Below, in pieces: positions 1-7,072 of a stretch of DNA of 11,582 nucleotides. The translations under genes were made by a program, and so were the position numbers. How positions within the stretch are numbered: the first letter of the stretch is position 1; each line of letters starts with the position of its first letter. The notes beneath the pieces are model-generated. The model was not told the origin of the DNA. It was given only the letters and a program-made list of their open reading frames with translations, and searched no databases. Source of the DNA: Archaeoglobales archaeon (GTDB lineage: Archaea > Halobacteriota > Archaeoglobi > Archaeoglobales > Archaeoglobaceae); assembly GCA_003662985.1 (NCBI GenBank), contig QMZD01000023.1, positions 1-11,582 of the forward strand, given 5' to 3'.

Positions 1-1
1 A

Positions 2-1044
2 GGTGGTTTAGTGGGAAATGATTTTAGGAAACTACACCCTCTTTTCCCTAAATCCCAGCTTAAAAGTCATCTCTGTCAACAGGACAGGAAGAGAACACCT
101 CTTTTTAACTGGCTCGTAATCATAGCAGTGCAATTTTTTCAAGCTGAAAGCTTCTCTCCCAACTTAATAACGTCCTCTATTATACTCCTTAAACTCTTGA
201 TATTTAGCTTTAATCCTTCAAATAGCTTAACTAACTTTCTATACCTCTTCCTCTCCTTCTCAACGTTATTCGAGTTAAAGATAAACAGAAGATAGCTTAT
301 TAGACCTTCAAGCCTCTCAATCCTGAAATACTTCTTAGGAATTATCAAAGGAACAACACTATATCTTATCTTAATTAAGTAGTTCTTGTAAGCGTAAAAC
401 CCTTCGATGATTATTGAATCTCCAAACTTGATTAAACCTCTTCTCTTCAGCATTTCTAAAAATAGAGGATAAATCCTGCTTTCATGCACGTTAGCTGGGA
501 TAGACGTGGAAAATTAAGGGTGTTAAAGTCTTGTAGTCAATCGGAATCATCATCTTCATGCCTAGAAAGAACCCCTTTGTTGAATATCCCATTTATAGGG
601 TTTATTCTTCGAATCCCTACTTCTGAAAGGATTTAGATCGAGTGATATATCTGTCCAGTCCAATATTAGCAAAGAGGGTTTATTTCTCCTTTTCTTTGCA
701 TTGACGTTGAGAATTGAGAGAACGAGGTTTAAAAATTGTTTTGATTCAAATTTTGCCATGAATGAGTATACTGATTTCAGTTTAACCTCTTCATCTATCC
801 TCAAGAACTCTCTCAGTTCATATCGCTTGTTTACCTCGTTAACAGCATAAGATATCTCCAGTTCAAAGAACATTGCCAGAATGATTATTTTAAGAAATTC
901 TATTGCTTTATTTACTGGAGTTATCTTATTTCTCGCTAAAGCCTTCTTCGTTTCCATTGTTTCAAGCTTATCTATGACTTTGATAGAAGCTCCCGTTTAT
1001 CGTCTCCTTTTATTGGATAGACATATAGTCTCACTTAAATCACC
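2..1044 (-). mobile_element. Decayed insertion sequence of about 1 kb
   Basis: The span is bounded by imperfect terminal inverted repeats. The left end, GGTGGTTTAGTGGGAA at 2-17 on the plus strand, pairs with GGTGATTTAAGTGAGA on the minus strand at 1029-1044, agreeing at 13 of 15 aligned bases plus a one-base gap. Between them lies a broken transposase on the minus strand. The length of about 1.04 kb is normal for a single-gene IS4/IS5-like element. I see no clear target-site duplication, because the left flank is cut by the window edge. The element is almost certainly immobile now. The family name is inferred from the shape of the protein and was not checked against an IS collection. Confidence 0.6.
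32..957 (-). pseudogene. Transposase pseudogene (DDE, IS4-like), three frameshifts
   Basis: Read on the minus strand, three pieces in different frames join into one transposase. The first runs from the ATG at 957 to a stop at 562-564 and contains LLILDWTDISLD, which carries the first probable catalytic Asp. The second begins in the frame reading GFFLGMKMMIPIDYKTL around 580-500, then shifts near 490-497 into NVHESRIYPLF and GFYAYKNYLIKI, and stops at 139-141. After another shift at a run of six T's (134-139) the expected tail KKLHCYDYEPVKKRCSL continues to a stop at 32-34. The expected Asp near VHESRIY reads as Glu, and the segment before GFYAYKNY looks one or two residues short, so decay goes beyond the frameshifts. 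Sequencing error could explain one shift but hardly three. Confidence 0.75.
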
Positions 1045-1245
1045 GAGAAAATGTATAAACGACGATAGTTATGAATTTTAGGTTTATATCTGCATTATTT
1101 CTGATTTTAGGCGATACGATTGTGCCCTGTTATAAGGAAGTTGAATTAGCTGCTTATTTGAGATGTGGAGGTATCTGAGTGGGGATTAAATGGTGGGGTG
1201 GTGGAGCACTATATGAAATTTTTTAATAATGGAGATTTTTAGCAC
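1045..1245. other. Intergenic stretch, nothing recognised
   Basis: Stops occur in all frames on both strands and no ORF here resembles a known protein. A G-rich patch (around 1170-1205) lies beside the end of the acyl-CoA ligase gene. No clear terminator hairpin or T-run serves the ligase transcript. Confidence 0.4.
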
Positions 1246-2778
1246 TCATCCTATTCTTTTTAGCTCCCTCTTAAGAATCTTACCGTAACCACTTTTAGGA
1301 AGAGATTTAACAAATTCTACTGACTTTGGTTTTTTGTAGCTTGCTAAATGTTTTTTGCAGAATTCTATTATCTCCTCCTCCGTAGCTCTCGCACTCTTCC
1401 TTAGGACCACAAAAGCTTTTACGCTTTCACCCCAAAGAGGATCTGGGATTCCAATTACAGCAACTTCGTGAACTGCTGGATGCAACATGATTATGTCCTC
1501 AACCTCCCGTGGGTAAATATTTGCTCCGCCACTAATGATTACATCTTTCTTGCGGTCCATTATATAAATGTACCCGTATTTGTCTACATATCCTAAATCC
1601 CCTGTGTGAAGCCAACCACCTTTTAAAGTTTCATCTGTAGCTTCTGGCCTTTTCCAGTAACCTTTCATCACCGTATCTCCTCTTACTACGATCTCTCCTA
1701 TAACTCCTGTAGGAACTTCTTTGTCGTTCTCATCAACTATTTTTACCTCTATGTTTATTCTAGGTATACCAGCGGAACTAAGTCTTTTTAATTGCAATTC
1801 TGTTCCATCAATAACATGTTCTTCTCTTCTTAGACAGGATATAGTCATGGGTGACTCTCCCTGACCATAAATTTGTACAAAAACTTGACCAAATTTTCTA
1901 ATAGCTTCTTTAAGGTCTTCAGGATGAATTGGCGCTCCGCCATAAACGATATATTTCAAACTGCTAAGATCGTATTTGGTTGTGTCAACGTCTAAAAGCA
2001 TTTTAATTTGAGTCGGAACCATAAACGGAATTATCGTGACTTTATGCTTTTCTATAGCCTCAAGAACAAGTTCAGGATTAAAACTCTTCGATTCTAAAAT
2101 AATATTTGTTGCACCCCTAGCAACAATAGGGAGTAGGTATAATCCACTTCCGTGAGTTAATGGGGCCACGTGTAGAGCAACATCTTCGGGGTTGACATGT
2201 ATAACTTCGGCAAGTGTATCGATGGTCATAGCCAAAAGATTTCTGTGAGTAAGCATAGCTCCTTTAGGTTTGCCTGTGGTACCTGAAGTGTAAAATAACC
2301 AAGCCAAGTCATTCTCATTTACTTCCTTCAAAACTTCGTTAGGTTCAGAATTTGCCAACAATTCTTCATAATCGACTGCTCCCAGTGAATTTGAAGTGCT
2401 TATTAAGTACTTCACTCTTGTGATCTCATTTCTGATAGACTGAATAGAACTCTTAAATTCTTTTCCGAAGACAAATGCTAGTGATTCTGAATCTTCGATA
2501 ATATAGGCCACTTCTCTAGGATGAAGCCTAAAATTTATTGGAACAACAGCTAAGCCAGCTTTCCAGGAAGCGAATAAGGTTTCGACAAGCTGAGGGCAGT
2601 TGTATTGAAAAATAGATACGCGATCACATTTTTGCAACCCAAGATTTAAAAAGGCATTTGCTAACTTATTCACACGCTCATTAATTTCAGAGTAGCTAAA
2701 CTTCTTATCCCTGTAGATCAAAGCCCAATTACCAGGGTAATGTTTTGCACTTTTTGTGAGTATACTTCCAATATTCAT
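1246..2778 (-). CDS. AMP-forming acyl-CoA synthetase (ANL superfamily)
   Basis: This enzyme should activate a carboxylic acid with ATP and CoA to an acyl-CoA through an acyl-adenylate, in the cytoplasm. It has 510 residues, the usual family length. Visible motifs are the phosphate-binding loop YTSGTTGKPKG (163-173), the adenine-site motif IYGQGE (303-308), the HTGDLG block with Asp394, the hinge region DRKKD with Arg409, and the C-terminal catalytic Lys500 in GYGKILKREL. I chose the ATG at 2778 over the in-frame GTG at 2787 because GGGTGA lies 5 nt before the ATG, while the GTG lies inside that site. It follows the HMGL-like gene on the same strand, so it may supply or use the CoA ester in the same pathway. 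The acyl substrate cannot be told from sequence: fatty, aromatic or branched acids are all possible. Confidence 0.93.
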   Translation of the reverse strand: MNIGSILTKSAKHYPGNWALIYRDKKFSYSEINERVNKLANAFLNLGLQKCDRVSIFQYNCPQLVETLFASWKAGLAVVPINFRLHPREVAYIIEDSESLAFVFGKEFKSSIQSIRNEITRVKYLISTSNSLGAVDYEELLANSEPNEVLKEVNENDLAWLFYTSGTTGKPKGAMLTHRNLLAMTIDTLAEVIHVNPEDVALHVAPLTHGSGLYLLPIVARGATNIILESKSFNPELVLEAIEKHKVTIIPFMVPTQIKMLLDVDTTKYDLSSLKYIVYGGAPIHPEDLKEAIRKFGQVFVQIYGQGESPMTISCLRREEHVIDGTELQLKRLSSAGIPRINIEVKIVDENDKEVPTGVIGEIVVRGDTVMKGYWKRPEATDETLKGGWLHTGDLGYVDKYGYIYIMDRKKDVIISGGANIYPREVEDIIMLHPAVHEVAVIGIPDPLWGESVKAFVVLRKSARATEEEIIEFCKKHLASYKKPKSVEFVKSLPKSGYGKILKRELKRIG

Positions 2779-2783
2779 AGAGT

Positions 2784-2789
2784 TCACCC
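2784..2789 (-). promoter_or_regulatory. Ribosome binding site of the acyl-CoA synthetase gene
   Basis: GGGTGA on the minus strand is followed by a 5-nt spacer (actct) and the ATG at 2778. It decides the start in favour of ATG over the upstream GTG at 2787, which overlaps the site. Confidence 0.7.
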
Positions 2790-2825
2790 AATTAATTTAT
2801 TGTTCTAAGCTAAACTTAACCATAA

Positions 2826-3002
2826 TTATCCAAATCTTAGTTTTACCATAATTTCTGACATAACATGGACCTTGGTGGACGTCTTGAAGCTAATGCTACC
2901 AAAAAAATAGTTCATTACGTTGTTGCTGTCTCTGACCTCATTCAATTTCAGTTTCCCTTTAATTGTTTTTATATCAAGTTTTTTATACCTTCTCTGCAGC
3001 AT
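2826..3002 (-). CDS. Doubtful small ORF, 58 residues
   Basis: An ATG-initiated frame starts four bases after the stop of the HMGL-like gene and runs 58 codons to a TAA, filling most of the gap before the acyl-CoA synthetase. The predicted product is basic, beginning MLQRRYKKLDIKTIKGKLK, with no domain I recognise, no membrane segment and no Cys. There is no good ribosome binding site: the bases before the ATG are AAAATAAATTC. In AT-rich DNA a frame of this size can arise by chance, and its first third contains a TATA-like string that may instead be a promoter. I list it because of its strand and tight spacing; it may be a gene remnant. Confidence 0.25.
   Translation of the reverse strand: MLQRRYKKLDIKTIKGKLKLNEVRDSNNVMNYFFGSISFKTSTKVHVMSEIMVKLRFG
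2979..2989 (-). promoter_or_regulatory. Possible TATA box upstream of the acyl-CoA synthetase
   Basis: GGTATAAAAAA on the minus strand resembles an archaeal TATA element just after the HMGL-like stop. A transcript from here would carry a leader of roughly 170-180 nt before the ligase ATG at 2778, which is long for archaea. If real, the ligase is transcribed separately from the HMGL-like gene. The string also fits inside the small ORF at 2826-3002, so only one of the two readings may be true. Confidence 0.25.
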
Positions 3003-3006
3003 GAAT

Positions 3007-4245
3007 TTATTTTCCAGTAACCTTTCTTACAATTTCTCTAAACATGTACTCAGGGATCTCCCATTTTCGAATGGAACCTTCTTTTTTAACTAATTCTGTA
3101 ATTTTATTAATCTCCTCTTCGCTTGCCTCAATACCAAGTTCTCTTAGTTTTATTTCAACTGCTGTTGCACCACTAAGTTTACCAATTACGTATTGTATGC
3201 CTGGCTTATACCCAATTAACTCAGGGCTGAACGGCATGAAGGCAGTAGGTCGCCCTGCCTCACTTACTTTTTCTAGCATCCAAACAACCATACCCGACTC
3301 GTAAGTGAATAAGTACTCCCCTACAATTGGCTTATTGGGTGCCATTTTAACTTTTGTAAGCTCTTGCATAAGTTGCGAAACCTCCCATAATTTTTCGAGC
3401 TTTATTCCGGTATCAACCCCCAGCAGAATCTCAAGAGCAATTACCACTTCCTCTGTAGCAGCATTTCCAGCTCTCTCCCCCATAGCGTTTATGGAGGTAT
3501 CTACACCTTCTGCTCCAGCACATACCGCAGCAATCATATCAGTTAAGGCTAAACCAAAGTCATTATGTGCATGCATTTCAATTGGTGTATTTGGAATTAC
3601 CTTCTTTAACTCCCTAACTACATACATAACAGCCCAAGGTAGAGCTGCGCCAAAAGTATCAGAGATACCAAAAACATCTACATGCGCCTCCTCAACCAAG
3701 GTTTTTGCAAATCTTTTTAGAAGATTAAGTGGAGCTCTAAAGCTATCCCATGGAATTGGTTTTACAAAAAGTCCATGCTCCTTTGCATAGATTGCAACAT
3801 CGGTTAGTTTTCTTATCATCTCTTCTTCATTCATACCCCACATAGCATTAACTGACCACGGATTTCCCACACATTCAAGCATTATACCGTCCAGATCACA
3901 ATCAATGGCTGCATCAACATCCTCTTTTTCCCATCTTGTGCAGGCAATCACCTTTGTATCTAAGCCCATTCTGACCATCTCTTTTGCGGCACTTGCATCT
4001 TCTTCGCTTGTTACCACCCATACTTCAGCTCTAGGCGCACCAATCTCATTTAGAGCTTCGTAAATTCTTATTTGTTCATCTTTTTTTAGAGCGACTCTAG
4101 GTGCCTGCTGCGCCTCTCTTATAGTTACATCATGAATTACAACCTTTTTAGGTAAATTAAGATGTTTTCTAACCTCTTCCTCCCAGTTATAGTGTGGAAT
4201 CCAATACCTATCGGTTAACCAAGGCTTATCACTTTCCATCAACAT
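3007..4245 (-). CDS. HMG-CoA lyase / isopropylmalate synthase-like enzyme (HMGL-like TIM barrel)
   Basis: The family makes or breaks C-C bonds next to a carboxylate or CoA thioester with a divalent metal. Members include HMG-CoA lyase and the isopropylmalate, homocitrate and citramalate synthases. This 412-residue protein has a 30-residue N-terminal extension. Then come HDVTIREAQQAP (38-49, the DTTLRDGEQ-equivalent), EMHAHNDFGLA (223-233) with metal ligands His225 and His227, and MGERAGN (255-261) with Asn261. The usual metal Asp of RDG is Glu44 here. About 150 further residues follow the barrel, but I recognise no LeuA allosteric domain in them. The start ATG at 4245 has an AGGAGGTGA site 6 nt away. 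That site directly abuts the stop of the cyclase gene, so translation is probably coupled. Neighbouring catabolic genes favour a lyase or aldolase over leucine biosynthesis; the exact reaction is unknown. Confidence 0.85.
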   Translation of the reverse strand: MLMESDKPWLTDRYWIPHYNWEEEVRKHLNLPKKVVIHDVTIREAQQAPRVALKKDEQIRIYEALNEIGAPRAEVWVVTSEEDASAAKEMVRMGLDTKVIACTRWEKEDVDAAIDCDLDGIMLECVGNPWSVNAMWGMNEEEMIRKLTDVAIYAKEHGLFVKPIPWDSFRAPLNLLKRFAKTLVEEAHVDVFGISDTFGAALPWAVMYVVRELKKVIPNTPIEMHAHNDFGLALTDMIAAVCAGAEGVDTSINAMGERAGNAATEEVVIALEILLGVDTGIKLEKLWEVSQLMQELTKVKMAPNKPIVGEYLFTYESGMVVWMLEKVSEAGRPTAFMPFSPELIGYKPGIQYVIGKLSGATAVEIKLRELGIEASEEEINKITELVKKEGSIRKWEIPEYMFREIVRKVTGK

Positions 4246-4251
4246 TAAAAT

Positions 4252-4260
4252 TCACCTCCT
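4252..4260 (-). promoter_or_regulatory. Strong ribosome binding site of the HMGL-like gene
   Basis: AGGAGGTGA on the minus strand is followed by a 6-nt spacer to the ATG at 4245. It begins immediately after the TAA (4261-4263) of the upstream cyclase gene, which suggests translational coupling of the two genes. Confidence 0.8.
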
Positions 4261-5046
4261 TTATTCCTCAATAATTGCTACAACCCTTGTCCAAGCTGCA
4301 GAAGCCTTTTTAATTTTAACAGGAAAACACGCTACCTTAAATCCATATGGTTTTGGAATTTTATCAAGGTTTGTCAGCTTCTCGATATGACAATATTCCT
4401 TTTCTATCCCAGCAAAATGAGCTTGCCAGATGATTTTTCCATCCCCTCTCTCTTTATAATCGGCTGCCATGTCTTTAAAAGCTCTGTCAAACCCGTACAT
4501 GTCAACTCCTATTATCTTTACTCCCTGCTCAACCAGCCATAAAGTCGCTTCTCTACTCATTCCGGGTTGTTCAAAGTACTCAGGTGTACCGATTTTTGAG
4601 TCACGACCAGTCATTATGAGCACAATATCTAGAGGTTTAATTGTGTAGTTGATTTTTTTCAGTGCATTTTTGAGATCATCTACTGTGATAAACTCTCCCG
4701 GCTTTTTATGCCTCAAATCTAAGACAACACCATCAGAAAAGCACCACTCAAGAGGAATCTCATCCACAGTTTTTGCTAGCCTATTTTCAGATATTGGATG
4801 AAAATGCCAAGGTGCATCAAGATGCGTTCCTGTGTGAGTTATAGCTGTTATTTCTTCGTATGACCAACCGAGTCCATTTGAGTAAATCAAATCCCCTATA
4901 TCTACCCCTAAATTTTTTCTCATCTCTATTGCCCCCTCTCTGTGGTCTAAGTATCTTATTTTTGGAGGCCAAGGTTCGCTCGCAGACTCATGTTCTATTG
5001 GAACGCTTAAGTCAATTATTCTCACGTTTTTTTTAGTTTCTAGCAA
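4261..5046 (-). CDS. Cyclase-family metal-dependent hydrolase (kynurenine formamidase-like)
   Basis: The protein has 261 residues, close to the family length. The family signature HTGTHLDAPWH (71-81, pattern HxGTHxDxPxH) supplies the metal-binding His and Asp residues, and a later HIEKLTNLD segment carries the usual conserved Glu. Relatives include kynurenine formamidase, isatin hydrolase and hydrolases acting on ring lactones or amides, so a role in ring opening or amide hydrolysis is plausible. The substrate cannot be assigned. There is no signal peptide, so it is cytoplasmic. It starts at a TTG (5044-5046), supported by a near-perfect GGGAGGTGA 7 nt away and by the lack of a nearby ATG. 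It is the first gene of the minus-strand cluster, directly downstream of the shared divergent promoter and just ahead of the HMGL-like gene. Confidence 0.88.
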   Translation of the reverse strand: MLETKKNVRIIDLSVPIEHESASEPWPPKIRYLDHREGAIEMRKNLGVDIGDLIYSNGLGWSYEEITAITHTGTHLDAPWHFHPISENRLAKTVDEIPLEWCFSDGVVLDLRHKKPGEFITVDDLKNALKKINYTIKPLDIVLIMTGRDSKIGTPEYFEQPGMSREATLWLVEQGVKIIGVDMYGFDRAFKDMAADYKERGDGKIIWQAHFAGIEKEYCHIEKLTNLDKIPKPYGFKVACFPVKIKKASAAWTRVVAIIEE

Positions 5047-5053
5047 ATTAGGA

Positions 5054-5062
5054 TCACCTCCC
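5054..5062 (-). promoter_or_regulatory. Ribosome binding site that fixes the TTG start of the cyclase gene
   Basis: GGGAGGTGA on the minus strand lies 7 nt before the TTG at 5046. The strength of the site is the main evidence that TTG is the true start. Confidence 0.75.
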
Positions 5063-5088
5063 GTTATTTTGATGTTATTTAGTTGTCA

Positions 5089-5100
5089 TATTTATACATA
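5089..5100 (-). promoter_or_regulatory. TATA box of the cyclase / HMGL-like operon
   Basis: TATGTATAAATA on the minus strand is followed by TGACAA. A start site about 25 nt downstream would fall near 5069, giving a short leader that includes the ribosome binding site at 5054-5062. The same 12-mer in inverse orientation serves the gene on the other side. Confidence 0.6.
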
Positions 5101-5109
5101 GTTAAGAAT

Positions 5110-5139
5110 TTTACATTGCTTGATATATACTTATGTAAA
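5110..5139. repeat. Inverted repeat between the divergent promoters
   Basis: TTTACAT at 5110-5116 and ATGTAAA at 5133-5139 form a perfect 7-bp inverted repeat with a 16-nt spacer, centred within about 4 bp of the centre of the two TATA boxes. It is a candidate operator for a dimeric regulator serving both transcripts. Confidence 0.4.
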
Positions 5140-5170
5140 GTTATGTATAAATACTGACAAAACTTATGTA
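5129..5170 (+). repeat. Three direct repeats A(C/G)TTATGTA around the plus-strand TATA box
   Basis: ACTTATGTA at 5129-5137, AGTTATGTA at 5139-5147 and ACTTATGTA at 5162-5170. The first two start 10 bp apart, one helical turn, and the middle copy overlaps the TATA box. They are candidate repressor or activator half-sites, though AT-rich promoters produce such short repeats by chance. Confidence 0.35.
5142..5153 (+). promoter_or_regulatory. TATA box of the substrate-binding protein gene
   Basis: TATGTATAAATA is followed by CTGACAA, an inverse copy of the element at 5083-5100. A start site about 25 nt downstream (around 5173-5175) precedes the preferred ATG at 5195 and follows the alternative TTG at 5120. 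This rules against the longer reading of the gene. Confidence 0.6.
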
Positions 5171-5194
5171 CGTGGCATTATTAAAAGTGAAATC

Positions 5195-6463
5195 ATGAGA
5201 AAGAGGAGAGAGAAAAGTAAAAAAGCGGTGTTTGTAGTTGCCATTATATTTGTCGTTGCAACACTCATACTGGGTTGTGCTCAACAGCAACCACCAACGC
5301 AAACTCCAGCTCAACAGCAACCACCAACGCAAACTCCATCACCACGTCCTGTCCTGATATGCGGAGCACTTCCTTTAACGGGGGCACTAGCTAAGAATGC
5401 AGAAAAAATAAAAATGGCGTATGAAGACTGGGCAGAGTACATTAATGCACATGGAGGTCTACTTGGTCGCAGAGTGGTACTTAAAATATATGATGATGAA
5501 GGGGACATCACCAAAGGTACTGAACTGGCTGAAAAATGTATAACGGTTGATCGTTGTGACTTTCTTCTCCCATGGTACGAAGGACATGTTAGCCGTGCAG
5601 TGATGCCAATTGCAGAAAAACATAAGATGTTATATACGGGGATGGGTGGACACCTCCAATCATTTCAGCAAGGGTATGAATACGTGGTTTGTGCACCTCC
5701 ACTAATGGGTGAATGGTGGTTTGAGGGTATGGGAAGTTTTCTCCAAAGTTTACCCCAAGATGAAAGGCCGAAAAAAGCCTACATTATGACTGCCAGATTG
5801 ACAATTTTTGATGCAGTTGGTACGGATATCAAGCAATGGTTAGATAAATTAGGCATACCCTACAAGGAAGAAGTGTACAGTCTCCCCCTCAAATCTGCAG
5901 ACTCGCTAATTTTAAACGCTAAAGACTATGATGCTGACCTTTTAATATTAAACGGACTGTTCCCTGATGGCGTATTGGCAATGAAGGCTGCAATAAAGTA
6001 TAATTATACCCCAGCATTCATCTTCCAGTCAGTAGGTTCTCCAGATCCTGAATGGATAGGTCTTCTGGGCTCAAAAGGCAATTATGTATTTACTGGAATG
6101 GCTTGGTATCCCAATCTCCCCTACGAAGGTAACGACCTCATAGTGAAAACTTGGAAAGAAAAACATGCAAAAAAGCATGGAGAGCAAGTTCCAGTATACT
6201 ATGGTCTCGGATGGTGTTGGATAAAAACAATCGAGATAGGTGTTAAGGGTGCAAAGAGCTTCGACCAAACACAAGTTAGGGATTACTTAAAGTCACACAC
6301 GATTCATTCACCAGCAGGGGACTTCAACATCGATAGGAGAGGGATTCCAGAACCATACAATTATCTAGTCCAATGGCAGAATGGCAAACTCGAGTTGGTT
6401 TGGCCCCCTGAAGTGTCAACAGCCAAACCCCTTTATCCACACCCTCCATGGGACAAAACTTGA
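5195..6463 (+). CDS. ABC transporter substrate-binding lipoprotein, branched-chain amino acid (LivK) type
   Basis: This is the extracellular ligand-capturing part of a Liv-type importer, 422 residues. A basic N-terminus (MRKRREKSKK) and a hydrophobic segment (11-26) end in the lipobox LILGC, so Cys28 should be lipid-anchored. Then comes a Gln/Pro/Thr linker (29-50) containing two copies of AQQQPPTQTP. The binding fold follows, opening with ICGALPLTGALAKNAEK and INAHGGLLGRRV, typical of the Peripla_BP_6 group. I chose the ATG at 5195 because the TTG at 5120 would put 25 extra residues before the signal and lies upstream of the TATA box; the ribosome binding site is weak (AAGTGA). Its permease and ATPase partners are at 7301-10607. 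The fold binds amino acids, aromatic acids, amides or urea in relatives. The degradation genes nearby favour an organic acid, but this is inference. Confidence 0.92.
   Translation: MRKRREKSKKAVFVVAIIFVVATLILGCAQQQPPTQTPAQQQPPTQTPSPRPVLICGALPLTGALAKNAEKIKMAYEDWAEYINAHGGLLGRRVVLKIYDDEGDITKGTELAEKCITVDRCDFLLPWYEGHVSRAVMPIAEKHKMLYTGMGGHLQSFQQGYEYVVCAPPLMGEWWFEGMGSFLQSLPQDERPKKAYIMTARLTIFDAVGTDIKQWLDKLGIPYKEEVYSLPLKSADSLILNAKDYDADLLILNGLFPDGVLAMKAAIKYNYTPAFIFQSVGSPDPEWIGLLGSKGNYVFTGMAWYPNLPYEGNDLIVKTWKEKHAKKHGEQVPVYYGLGWCWIKTIEIGVKGAKSFDQTQVRDYLKSHTIHSPAGDFNIDRRGIPEPYNYLVQWQNGKLELVWPPEVSTAKPLYPHPPWDKT
5279..5338 (+). repeat. Perfect tandem duplication of 30 bp in the lipoprotein linker
   Basis: Two identical in-frame 30-bp units (5279-5308 and 5309-5338) encode AQQQPPTQTP twice, right after the lipidated Cys. 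Identity at the DNA level, with no silent changes, points to a recent duplication. The product is a flexible tether between membrane and binding domain. Confidence 0.95.
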
Positions 6464-6488
6464 TTGACTTATGTAATATTTTTTAAAA
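6464..6488. terminator. T-rich convergent intergenic region, likely terminator
   Basis: The 25 bp between the convergent binding-protein and regulator genes carry a T6 run (TATTTTTT, ending at 6484) on the plus strand. A T8 run follows just inside the regulator gene (about 6496-6503). Oligo-T stretches terminate archaeal transcription. On the minus strand only TTTT precedes AAAAAATATT, a weaker signal. Confidence 0.4.
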
Positions 6489-7049
6489 CTAAAAATTTTT
6501 TTTAAATTCAATTGAGAAAGACTTCTCTGAAATATTGATCTGTGAAATTGTGTGTCTAAGGTTCTCAAGAAAATCTGCAAAATATTTAGACATAAATTCA
6601 CTATATTTCTTGTCTAAGTTATGAATGAAGGTTAATTCAAGTATGTTTGAATTAACATTGGTGATAACATCGGAGAACCACTTAGCTCCAACAACATATA
6701 TTTCACGAATTGCGTCAATAATTTCAGAAAAATTAGCTTCACGTGGATCTTTACCCAGAGTTAATTTTACCATACTATATACATACCCCTCATCCAAAAT
6801 TCTATCCGGTTCCTTGTTGATAAGGTATTTAAAGCTATTTTTTGTGAGAATTACACAATCGAAACACCTAAATATCTTTTCCCGACTCAGAACTTCTTTC
6901 ACACCAATTTGTGATTTATGGATTTCATATAACAGCTTTATTGCAGTATCCATTGCTTTGGCTTGGGATCCATATATCTCACTTAATTCTCTAAGATATC
7001 CATATGACTCCTTAGAAATATATGTCCCCAATCTAGTGATCTTTTGCAT
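6489..7049 (-). CDS. Putative ribbon-helix-helix transcriptional regulator with C-terminal effector-like domain
   Basis: The product has 186 residues from the preferred start. Residues 3-44 fit a ribbon-helix-helix fold: a strand (ITRLGTYI), a helix (SKESYGYLRELSEIYG), a short turn (SQAKAM) and a second helix (DTAIKLLYEIHK). The remaining 140 residues form a mixed domain I do not recognise, with a CFDC pair at 62-65 and a C-terminal helix-strand ending. I chose the ATG at 7049 because TATTTATA at 7073-7080 lies about 27 nt upstream, giving a leaderless transcript, and because the fold begins there. Other starts are the ATG at 7064 and the GTG at 7151, which has AGGA very close by. It sits between two arms of the transport locus and is divergent from livH, so it is the natural candidate to control the cluster. 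The fold assignment is by eye. Confidence 0.72.
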   Translation of the reverse strand: MQKITRLGTYISKESYGYLRELSEIYGSQAKAMDTAIKLLYEIHKSQIGVKEVLSREKIFRCFDCVILTKNSFKYLINKEPDRILDEGYVYSMVKLTLGKDPREANFSEIIDAIREIYVVGAKWFSDVITNVNSNILELTFIHNLDKKYSEFMSKYFADFLENLRHTISQINISEKSFSIEFKKNF

Positions 7050-7056
7050 ATGCAAA
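7043..7056. promoter_or_regulatory. 14-bp perfect palindrome over the regulator's probable start
   Basis: TTTGCATATGCAAA is its own reverse complement. Its centre (7049.5) coincides with the predicted transcription and translation start of the regulator gene, so a dimer bound here would block it. It is a candidate autoregulatory operator; I did not see a second copy in the window. Confidence 0.4.
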
Positions 7057-7072
7057 TTTGTCATGAACAAAC

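Noticed and set aside
881..1081. 66-codon plus-strand frame overlapping the transposase start
   Set aside because: It is antisense to the transposase remnant and to one inverted repeat end, with no ribosome binding site or recognisable product.
1169..1190. AGGTATCTGAGTGGGG as a copy of the IS left end (AGGTGGTTTAGTGGG)
   Set aside because: Only 11 of 15 bases match and the orientation is direct; the inverted match at 1029-1044 is better and correctly oriented.
3305..3790. 161-codon open frame on the plus strand
   Set aside because: It lies wholly antisense to the well-supported HMGL-like gene, and its translation is Ser/Thr-rich with no recognisable domain: a shadow frame.
5120..5194. 25-residue N-terminal extension of the binding protein starting at TTG
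   Set aside because: It starts upstream of the TATA box at 5142-5153 and would put extra residues before a normal lipoprotein signal; the ATG at 5195 fits better.
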